In this document: positions 1-4,860 of the stretch, piece after piece
How positions within the stretch are numbered: the stretch's first letter is position 1
Layout: each line of letters opens with the position of its first letter
Source: DMER64 sp041654355
GTDB lineage: Bacteria > Bacteroidota > Bacteroidia > Bacteroidales > UBA932
Direction of reading: 5' to 3'
NCBI GenBank assembly: GCA_041654355.1
Contig: JBAZDQ010000083.1
Location: 1 to 5,951, forward strand
Length of the DNA stretch: 5,951 nt
Program-made: the position numbers and the translations under genes
The notes under the pieces: generated by a model
Databases searched by the model: none
What the model was told of the DNA's origin: nothing
Seen by the model: the letters and a program-made list of their open reading frames with translations, nothing else

Positions 1-78
1 GCTTTCGATGGCCACGGACACTTTTTGTTCCAGAGTATTAACATCCGCTTCGAATTCTGAAACAGTTTGCGTGATCAT
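1..78 (-). CDS. Start of next structural-operon gene (first 26 codons)
   Basis: ATG at 78-76 overlaps the TGA of the previous gene as ATGA, and the frame is open to the window edge. Upstream, TAGGG lies about 8 nt before the ATG, which gives modest ribosome binding. The visible 26 residues begin MITQTVSEFEADVNTL and continue with EQKVSVAIES, which looks like an amphipathic helix. The length and function cannot be judged. By position it may be a head-tail joining or tail-completion gene. Confidence 0.7.
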   Translation of the reverse strand, partial: MITQTVSEFEADVNTLEQKVSVAIES

Positions 79-419
79 CGAGAAACCCTACCAATGCACT
101 GATGGAGTACGTAACTACCACCAAATGACTCATGTTTTGCGGATATTATCACATACTCCACATTCAGTGAATCCTTAATAATCCACCCCTGTTCCGGAAT
201 AGCACCGTCCAAATCTACCGCACTAATCACCCAACTACAATCCGTGGGTTCCACTCCTAATGCTGCTCCAAACGCCAACTGTTGAAAGTTTAAAGGTCCC
301 GTACACGCTCGTATATTTTCAATGTCTGTGTGTGGATTAGTATTGGGATTAGTTATGGTAACGTATTGGAGATCGTCCCTCAGCAAAAAATCATTTTGTA
401 CCATTTCCGCATACGTCAT
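75..419 (-). CDS. Probable head-closure / head-tail adaptor-like protein (114 aa)
   Basis: 114 aa, ATG at 419, TGA at 77-75. Only a weak GGGG precedes the start; the ATGA overlap with the previous gene points to coupled initiation. After an N-terminal helix, the middle half has DCSWVISAVDLDGAIPEQGW (60-79), then IIKDSLNVEYVIISAKHESFGGSYVLHQCIGR. This corresponds to a pattern I recall in small head-closure or adaptor-like proteins: W-x-(6-10)-P-x-x-G-[DW]-x-I-x-D-x-x-x-x-x-Y/W-x-[IV], ending in a short strand with a Cys and a basic tail. In that picture the protein is a small beta-barrel that would plug the portal or join head to tail. Assignment rests on this pattern, the length and the position; it is moderate at best. 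It could also be a minor tail component. Confidence 0.72.
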   Translation of the reverse strand: MTYAEMVQNDFLLRDDLQYVTITNPNTNPHTDIENIRACTGPLNFQQLAFGAALGVEPTDCSWVISAVDLDGAIPEQGWIIKDSLNVEYVIISAKHESFGGSYVLHQCIGRVSR

Positions 420-643
420 CCGCGCAACCCCATGTCGTACTCAAAAGGACCTTGTAAAATGGTAATGTACTCGTTCAGTCTTTCCAACTCGTCATAAAGA
501 CTTAAACGGTACGCGCGATGCTCCACGGATCCCCCTATGCCACTACGAACGTCGGGTCGTCCGCCGGGTGCTTCGGAATCCATGGCAGCCAACTCGCGAA
601 GAATGGATGACTTGCGAGCTAAAGCATTTTCGAGGTCAGTCAC
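416..643 (-). CDS. Small helical protein of the head-completion region (75 aa)
   Basis: 75 aa, GTG at 643, TGA at 418-416. The sequence divides into a charged first helix (LENALARKSSILRELAAM, 4-21), a Gly/Pro-rich turn (EAPGGRPDVRSGIGGSV, 24-40), and a second helix HRAYRLSLYDELERLNEYI (42-60), ending LQGPFEYDMGLRG. This two-helix, PGG-turn, QGPFE layout is one I recall in small unnamed proteins encoded just after the capsid gene in planctomycete-type prophages, but I cannot give a family name. Its size and helical hairpin shape recall small head-completion proteins of the lambda gpW kind; that is an analogy, not a detected homology. The stop overlaps the next start as ATGA (419-416), so the downstream gene is translationally coupled to it. 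Confidence 0.8.
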   Translation of the reverse strand: MTDLENALARKSSILRELAAMDSEAPGGRPDVRSGIGGSVEHRAYRLSLYDELERLNEYITILQGPFEYDMGLRG

Positions 644-649
644 GGTTTG

Positions 650-655
650 CCTCCT
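650..655 (-). promoter_or_regulatory. Perfect Shine-Dalgarno AGGAGG deciding a GTG start
   Basis: AGGAGG on the coding strand with a 6-nt spacer (CAAACC) before GTG at 643-641. It overlaps the TAG stop of the preceding gene. The full match at ideal spacing fixes the GTG start and probably compensates for the weaker initiator codon. Confidence 0.85.
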
Positions 656-953
656 ACCGGCTCACCGCACCCCTCGACTGCACCGGAGATTGGTAGCGCT
701 TATCAGTTTCCTTCTGCGCTTCCCACTCCTCATCGGTGGCCGATTCCACGACGAAGTTATGAATGGTGCTGATGATGCCGTAAAACTTCTTGAATTCGTT
801 AACAGCGTCGGCCTTATCACACAAGAACACGCGCGGTCTGTCCATATATGGAGCAAGCTTATGATCAGGAGCCGGTTGGAGAGAAACCTTCCAATATTCC
901 CGATCGGCTTTGGACAAAACTTCTTCGATTTTGGTTTTGGATTCTGTCGCCAT
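654..953 (-). CDS. Unknown 99-aa protein downstream of the capsid gene
   Basis: 99 aa, ATG at 953, TAG at 656-654. The ATG was chosen because AGGTG lies at 964-960, 6 nt upstream; a TTG at 971 in the same frame would add six residues, but it lies upstream of that site. I do not recognise a named family. The N-terminus is a charged helix (residues 5-20, TKIEEVLSKADREY), followed by a probable mixed alpha/beta core with RPRVFLCDKADAVNEFKKFYGI (39-60, quoted in part), then FVVESATDEEWEAQKE and a basic disordered tail. No signal peptide or membrane span is present. Its stop codon sits inside the ribosome binding site of the following gene, so the two are translationally coupled. Position right after the capsid gene suggests a head-completion or minor head component, but that is only context. 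Confidence 0.75.
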   Translation of the reverse strand: MATESKTKIEEVLSKADREYWKVSLQPAPDHKLAPYMDRPRVFLCDKADAVNEFKKFYGIISTIHNFVVESATDEEWEAQKETDKRYQSPVQSRGAVSR

Positions 954-969
954 TTTGTTCACCTGGAGC

Positions 970-978
970 AAAAAAAAA
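970..978 (-). other. T9 homopolymer just after the capsid gene
   Basis: Nine T in a row on the coding strand lie in the 42-bp gap between the capsid stop (996) and the next start (953). The bases before it (CAGTTTAACAA) form no GC-rich stem, so this is not a standard intrinsic terminator. It could cause weak pausing or slippage. It lies outside both coding sequences if the ATG at 953 is the true start. Confidence 0.5.
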
Positions 979-995
979 TTGTTAAACTGTGTCGA

Positions 996-2363
996 TTACG
1001 TATTGGTGTTTTTGATGACGTAGCGGGGATCGGTTACGCCAGCTGCTCCCATTTCGTCAGCAAAGATTGCCAACACCAAACCACGATCGGCCATTTCCCA
1101 ATCGGTGGCATTGGCTCGAACCGTCGTCAACGGAATGTTTTCGTGCCAGTGGAACCCCTTCCGGAAGTCACCGGCGAACCACAAACCCGTTGCCGCTGTG
1201 CCCACCAGACCCAACCCCGGATTCACCCGTTCAGCCGGATCATACGTTCCGGACGAGGAATCGATCACACGCCGGTAAGCGTACGGGTACTTGGCGTCAT
1301 TGATCAGCTTGAACATCCCCTTGGCCGGGTTTTGGCTCTTGTAGGCGTCGGTGGGCCAGTAGGTTCCCGCCAAAGCATTCGCCATGCGAGTGATTTCACT
1401 GGCTTGCAGAGCCACTTCCGCCGCCATGTAATTAGCAGGCATGGTGAGAATCTGGGCCTCTTCAATGGAAATCGGTTGTCCGGTTTCCGGGTCCACCATG
1501 TTCACCCACAACTGCAGGACGTTGTTGAAAGCGTCCCAAGCATTCGAGGACCCGATGGGGTTGTTGATTTCGTTGATCCAGTTTCCACCGATCGTGTCCT
1601 GGGCGGTTGAGGAATACGTATTGTAAGATGTTCCGTTGTAGTTGTACGGATTGTAAATCCCCAACAACACGTCCAAGCAGAGGTATTCCTTGCGAAGTCC
1701 CAAAGACTCGCCAACCGATTCGGCCTGTTGCATCAACTGCCGGGAGTAATCGAAGAGAATCGCTTCACGAGTAACTTCGATGCTGATGCCCCGGTTCCTG
1801 GTTTGCGGAGTTTCGGTATACCGTTCCGAGAGTTGAGCACGGGCGTGGCGCTGGCCGGGATCCCGAACATCGGAAACGTCCCCGATGTTGCTTACGCCGA
1901 CCATCTTCAACCGACGTAACTTGCTGGGAATGTTTTCGAAGGTACCGGAAATCATGAAAGCCGGTTTCTTGTAGGCTTGCAAAATCCGTGCTTCCAGCAA
2001 TCCGATAACGGCGGCATTAAATGCACTGATGTTAGCGAATTGTGAGGGAACGACACCGGTTCCAGCTTCCATCACTTGCGGGGGAGCGTGGTGGGCCAAC
2101 ATCAAGTTGTCTTCCAATTCCGCGTCGGTGGGACCCAGCAGATTGACTGCCAATTCCTTGATGGAAACACTGTTGGGGTTAAGCGTACCAGCCCCCGGTT
2201 TGGAAGAACTAGCCGACTCCAAAATACTGGTGCCGTCTTCCCTCAAGCAAATGCGCCGCCCCTGGTTTACCGAAGGAAGCCCCAACAGGGTATGAAAGTC
2301 TTCGACCCATTGACGGGGGCCAACCGACTGGTACCAACGACGGACATATGCACCGTTAATCAT
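996..2363 (-). CDS. Major capsid protein, HK97-like fold
   Basis: 455 aa, ATG at 2363 with GAGGT 7 nt upstream, TAA at 998-996. It forms the icosahedral shell. Evidence is pattern and position: a long capsid-type body with SQFANISAFNAAVIGLLEAR (107-126), followed by PAFMISGTFENIPSKLR, a GVSNIGD element at 156-162, RGISIEVTREAILFDYSRQL (191-210) leading into an alpha-helical spine with GLRKEYLCLDVLLG (222-235), a Tyr/Asn-rich loop at 237-250, and a C-terminal FRKGFHWHENIPL and DRGLVLAIFADEMGA typical of capsid A- and P-domain ends. The length suits a full-size HK97-type subunit. There is no long acidic N-terminal delta-like domain, consistent with scaffold being supplied by the upstream gene. 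From memory it resembles capsid proteins of planctomycete phages rather than lambda or HK97 themselves. Whether its N-terminus is trimmed by the protease is unknown. It has the strongest initiation signal after the 75-aa gene, as expected for the most abundant virion protein. Confidence 0.88.
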   Translation of the reverse strand: MINGAYVRRWYQSVGPRQWVEDFHTLLGLPSVNQGRRICLREDGTSILESASSSKPGAGTLNPNSVSIKELAVNLLGPTDAELEDNLMLAHHAPPQVMEAGTGVVPSQFANISAFNAAVIGLLEARILQAYKKPAFMISGTFENIPSKLRRLKMVGVSNIGDVSDVRDPGQRHARAQLSERYTETPQTRNRGISIEVTREAILFDYSRQLMQQAESVGESLGLRKEYLCLDVLLGIYNPYNYNGTSYNTYSSTAQDTIGGNWINEINNPIGSSNAWDAFNNVLQLWVNMVDPETGQPISIEEAQILTMPANYMAAEVALQASEITRMANALAGTYWPTDAYKSQNPAKGMFKLINDAKYPYAYRRVIDSSSGTYDPAERVNPGLGLVGTAATGLWFAGDFRKGFHWHENIPLTTVRANATDWEMADRGLVLAIFADEMGAAGVTDPRYVIKNTNT

Positions 2364-2469
2364 GATTTCTACCTCGCGGAATGTAAAAAGGTTGATCGGT
2401 TAACTCCCCCGGAGGGTCCCGTACGTGACCCGTCCGAGGGCGCTCCAGGTGTGGACTCCTGGAAATTTG
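2364..2469 (-). other. 106-bp leader of the capsid gene with small hairpins
   Basis: This is the longest non-coding stretch in the window, between the decoration/fibre stop and the capsid start. Three short inverted repeats are visible: TCCAGG/CCTGGA at 2444-2449 and 2458-2463 with an 8-nt loop, GGGTC/GACCC at 2414-2418 and 2427-2431 with an 8-nt loop, and CTCC/GGAG at 2404-2407 and 2411-2414 with a 3-nt loop. None is followed by a U-run, so this is not an ordinary terminator. The capsid Shine-Dalgarno GAGGT is at 2375-2371, 7 nt before the ATG. The leader may hold an mRNA processing site or a promoter that boosts capsid output, but no good -35/-10 pair is seen. Confidence 0.4.
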
Positions 2470-3453
2470 TTAGGCTCCCGTAAGGGTATACCAGTTAGTT
2501 CCGTCACTAAAGAACAACACAGACCCTTCTGCCGCAACGTTTACGGCTTCCGAAGCGTTTCCGCCGTCGATCTTTTCAGTGGCGTTGGGATATACCAGCA
2601 ACACACTGGTTGTAGACGTGTTTTTCAACACTACCGGTTTACCAGGAGCGGGCAACTTGACACCTGCGGCGTTATCCGCCGCTGCCACCGCCACCAAGTT
2701 GGACGTAATCGCCGTGGCGTTTCCTTGAACGGTTCCCGCCGCGTTAATGGCCGCGTCAAACATGGATACCGCTGCCGCAAAACTGGCAACCCCAGTAATT
2801 CCCAACGTTCCCGCCACCGACAAATTGGTGTTGATGACCCCGTTTCCTTCCACAAGCAATTCACCGTCCATGGTAACGTCATCAGCAACGGCCAAAGTGC
2901 CCGACAACGCCAAATTCACTCCAGTTTCGTCACTGGTGTTGGGAAGTCCACCGATAGGCAAAACACGACTGTACAACCCAACAAGGACCTTGGTAGTAGC
3001 AGTCGCGTACGTCTTCAAAACGTACCCAATTGCCTTCAAAGGATCGGTCACCTTAATGACCGTTCGGGTCTTCAAGGCCGTACCAGCAGCAATTTCGTCG
3101 GCCCCTACCATGTCCCCGAATCGGAACGTAGAAGAAGTACAGTCCATTTCACCAACCCAGCCGGTGGCGATGGACACGTTCTTGGAAGCACCTGCCTTAG
3201 TGATGTCGTCTGTGGCCTGCTTTTGTTCCACGCTCACCCCAGCGAACATGGAAGCAAATAAAAGCTGGTTAGCGGCGAGTGAGGTTTGGTCGGAAAGACT
3301 GGTGCACGGCAAAACGTACCCCGTATTTCCGCCAAGAGCGTTGTCGAAATAACAAAGTTCGTTCATGGGGATGGCAAGATTGCCACCATAAGGTGCACCC
3401 ACGATTCCCATGTCCGGGTAAGCCACTTGCTGGTTAAAAGATCGTCCAGACAT
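2470..3453 (-). CDS. Capsid decoration protein fused to a fibre-like C-terminal half
   Basis: 327 aa, ATG at 3453 with GGAG 9 nt upstream, TAA at 2472-2470. Residues 1-168 resemble a small capsid-coating protein that I recall next to the capsid gene in planctomycete phages: FASMFAGVSVEQ (66-77), VSIATGWVGEMDC (93-105), FRFGDMVGADE (110-120), then KAIGYVLK and TTKVLVGLYSRV (153-164). Residues 178-245 become Ala/Gly/Val/Thr-rich with short alternating strands (LALSGTLAVADDV, LSVAGTLGITGVA), typical of fibre or beta-solenoid stalks. Residues 246-327 form a separate beta-rich cap with ATAITSNL, GVKLPAPGKPVVLKN, VLLVYPN and a final FFSDGTNWYTL, a pattern found at the ends of various phage structural proteins. 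It would sit on the outside of the capsid and may reach toward host or environmental surfaces. Its place between protease and capsid genes agrees. Two Cys (34, 50) in the N-terminal part could be structural. The fibre role is inference; a host-binding target is unknown. Confidence 0.72.
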   Translation of the reverse strand: MSGRSFNQQVAYPDMGIVGAPYGGNLAIPMNELCYFDNALGGNTGYVLPCTSLSDQTSLAANQLLFASMFAGVSVEQKQATDDITKAGASKNVSIATGWVGEMDCTSSTFRFGDMVGADEIAAGTALKTRTVIKVTDPLKAIGYVLKTYATATTKVLVGLYSRVLPIGGLPNTSDETGVNLALSGTLAVADDVTMDGELLVEGNGVINTNLSVAGTLGITGVASFAAAVSMFDAAINAAGTVQGNATAITSNLVAVAAADNAAGVKLPAPGKPVVLKNTSTTSVLLVYPNATEKIDGGNASEAVNVAAEGSVLFFSDGTNWYTLTGA

Positions 3454-3513
3454 TTCAGGTTACTCCAAAGTTTGAATTGTATTTTCTACGGGTAACAAAA
3501 CACACGGGACCGA
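3454..3513 (-). other. 60-bp spacer before the decoration/fibre gene, with its ribosome binding site
   Basis: The spacer runs between the protease stop and the decoration gene. It holds a clear Shine-Dalgarno, TTGGAG, whose GGAG lies at 3466-3463, 9 nt before the ATG at 3453. A TACAAT hexamer occurs further upstream, but no -35-like hexamer sits at usual spacing, so I do not call a promoter. No terminator-like hairpin was found. Confidence 0.6.
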
Positions 3514-4077
3514 CTAACGCCGGAGCATTTTTTGTTTGACGTTGGACAGATCCGAAAACTCACCCGGAGTGGACGATTCGACGGCGGTTCTGGGAATCGA
3601 ATTAGGTTTTTCACCACTTTTGGGTTTGTTGGTGGATGATTCCGAAGTAATCTTCCAGGATTCCGCCAAAGCCTTCCTATCCTTGTCATTACCAAGGGCA
3701 CAGATGGCTTTCACTCGAACGGTACTCACCGGAACCCCCGCCGATTCCAAGACTGTCATGGCCGCATCCCACGTGCAAGCGGATTCCTTGGGAGGACCTT
3801 CTCCGCCATCGGAACCACCATCTTTGGGAGGATCGCCACCTTCACCACCACCGGTGGAAACTTCCTCTTCCAAAAGATCGATCGCTTTTCCGATGCGCTT
3901 CTTGAGAGTAGGAAGATCCATGTCCCCGCTCTTGTATTTCGCCACCAGTGAATCCAACATCATGTCCAGGGGATCGTTTTCCACCGGACCGGTTCCCATT
4001 TCCTGTTCCTCCACCGGCGGGGTTTCCGGGGGTATGGTAGCTTCTTCACGTTTCGGAAGATCGCAGTCAGTTGCCAT
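3514..4077 (-). CDS. Putative nested scaffold protein from an internal in-frame start
   Basis: This is a proposed second product of the protease gene, in the same frame, starting at the ATG at 4077-4075 (Met262 of the long form) and giving 187 aa beginning MATDCDLPKREE. Seen: a purine-rich AAGGGAGT lies at 4094-4087 on the coding strand, with 10 nt between its GGGAG core and the ATG. That resembles the site of the decoration gene (GGAG, 9 nt). The ATG falls just after the last recognisable protease motif (DLVADSATT, then LFES), exactly at the domain boundary. The product would contain only the acidic/Pro linker, the charged helix, the Gly-rich spacer and the basic tail, which suits an internal scaffold. 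Known precedent: lambda Nu3 is initiated inside gene C in the same way. Whether this start is used cannot be seen from sequence alone. Confidence 0.45.
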   Translation of the reverse strand: MATDCDLPKREEATIPPETPPVEEQEMGTGPVENDPLDMMLDSLVAKYKSGDMDLPTLKKRIGKAIDLLEEEVSTGGGEGGDPPKDGGSDGGEGPPKESACTWDAAMTVLESAGVPVSTVRVKAICALGNDKDRKALAESWKITSESSTNKPKSGEKPNSIPRTAVESSTPGEFSDLSNVKQKMLRR

Positions 4078-4860
4078 AGCGTTGGTACTCCCTTGAGATT
4101 CAAAAAGTGTTCGAGTGGTGGCGGAATCTGCCACTAAATCCACCGAATGTACGTACTTAATGTGGTTAACTACTTCCACACCGTCTTCCCACACGGAGTC
4201 CAAATCCGCTACGTGGGAGAATCCACAAGTATCATTCAATTGCGGATTCTCAGCGGCTTCACAAATCATTTCCGCCATGGGGTTGGTCTTGAAGTATACC
4301 AAATCCCCGTACAATTTATTGTTAACGCTATGCACCCTAACAAACTTACCAAGTCTTCCCTCCACGGGCCTATCTTCGGTGAGTACATGTCCTTTAGGGT
4401 GATTCACGTTAACCATAACACCTTCGTACAACGGAGCCGCTTCCTTAACACAACTCTCCGTGTACACTCGGCGGACGGGACGACCTTTACCAAGAGAACG
4501 ACTGGTGGGACCTAAAATGCACAGATTTCGTATAACGCCATGTTCCCGATCAACTTCCGGATGAACGCTACTGTCGCTTTCAAACACAAATTGGAAAAAC
4601 CCAGCACTAGATGACTCCTTTTTGGAAACTTTAGCCGGTTCAAAAGATTTAGCACCAGCCTTGTTCACAGCCTTTCGGGCCTGCGGAACGGTGTAGCTAC
4701 CTTTTTTGAAACGAACGGCTTGTGCTGTCATCTTTTCGGCACCGGGTTTTTTAGCAACGATGACGTCCACCCCTAGTTTAGGGTGAACAGTCCTGAATGA
4801 CCCTTTTTTGAACTTAGAAGGTTCCTGAATCCTCCCAGAATGTTCGTTAGGGTAAGGCAT
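3514..4860 (-). CDS. Capsid maturation protease with C-terminal scaffold region
   Basis: 448 aa, ATG at 4860, TAG at 3516-3514. The start is chosen because it gives the N-terminus MPYPNEHSGR, a motif I recall at the start of other phage head proteins; an ATG 129 bp upstream would overlap the glycosyltransferase deeply. No clear Shine-Dalgarno is present, so re-initiation from the overlapping upstream gene is likely. Residues 1-76 are basic and carry two similar motifs, KFKKGSF (16-22) and RFKKGSY (50-56). Residues about 88-255 look like a prohead protease: NVNHP with His154, CGFSH with Ser215, and HSVDLVADSATT (238-249) with Asp241. These are the candidate catalytic or core residues by analogy with S78/S80/U35-type proteases. 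Residues 270-295 are Pro/Glu-rich, 297-335 are a charged probable helix, 336-358 are a Gly/Pro/Asp linker, and 361-404 are a small helical unit before a basic Ser-rich tail ending KQKMLRR. It would cleave scaffold, and possibly itself, inside the prohead. Protease assignment is good; the catalytic residues are inferred. Confidence 0.83.
   Translation of the reverse strand: MPYPNEHSGRIQEPSKFKKGSFRTVHPKLGVDVIVAKKPGAEKMTAQAVRFKKGSYTVPQARKAVNKAGAKSFEPAKVSKKESSSAGFFQFVFESDSSVHPEVDREHGVIRNLCILGPTSRSLGKGRPVRRVYTESCVKEAAPLYEGVMVNVNHPKGHVLTEDRPVEGRLGKFVRVHSVNNKLYGDLVYFKTNPMAEMICEAAENPQLNDTCGFSHVADLDSVWEDGVEVVNHIKYVHSVDLVADSATTRTLFESQGSTNAMATDCDLPKREEATIPPETPPVEEQEMGTGPVENDPLDMMLDSLVAKYKSGDMDLPTLKKRIGKAIDLLEEEVSTGGGEGGDPPKDGGSDGGEGPPKESACTWDAAMTVLESAGVPVSTVRVKAICALGNDKDRKALAESWKITSESSTNKPKSGEKPNSIPRTAVESSTPGEFSDLSNVKQKMLRR
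3789..3857 (-). other. Low-complexity Gly/Pro/Asp linker segment in the scaffold region
   Basis: This part of the protease/scaffold gene encodes about residues 336-358, almost only Gly, Pro, Asp, Glu, Ser and Lys (for example GGGEGGDPP and GGSDGGEGPP). The coding strand is rich in GG-purine triplets, an imperfect repeat that could vary in length between related phages. It probably forms a flexible spacer between the charged helix at 297-335 and the small C-terminal helical unit at 361-404. Confidence 0.6.
4087..4094 (-). promoter_or_regulatory. Candidate internal ribosome binding site for nested scaffold
   Basis: AAGGGAGT on the coding strand inside the protease gene, 10 nt (from the GGGAG core) before the in-frame ATG at 4077. 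It is the main sequence evidence for separate initiation of the scaffold region. Chance occurrence within a coding sequence is possible. Confidence 0.42.

Noticed and set aside
954..971. TTG start at 971 for the 99-aa gene
   Set aside because: It lies inside or next to the T9 run and upstream of the AGGTG that fits the ATG at 953 with a 6-nt spacer.
970..995. Intrinsic terminator after the capsid gene suggested by the T9 run
   Set aside because: No GC-rich stem precedes the T-run; the only inverted sequence (GTTTAAC) is too short and AT-rich.
537..1610. Long plus-strand open frame of 357 codons opposite the capsid and small genes
   Set aside because: It runs antisense across several well-supported genes, has Arg/His/Phe-rich low-quality composition and no ribosome site, and is explained by codon bias of the true strand.
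2425..3261. Plus-strand open frame of 278 codons opposite the decoration/fibre gene
   Set aside because: Its composition (Arg, Ser, Gln, His rich) resembles a frame shadow and it lies antisense to a recognisable structural gene.
3454..3513. Promoter before the decoration gene based on TACAAT
   Set aside because: The hexamer at 17-nt spacing is TGTGTT, a poor -35, and the better TTGTTA is only 11 nt away, too close for sigma-70-type spacing.
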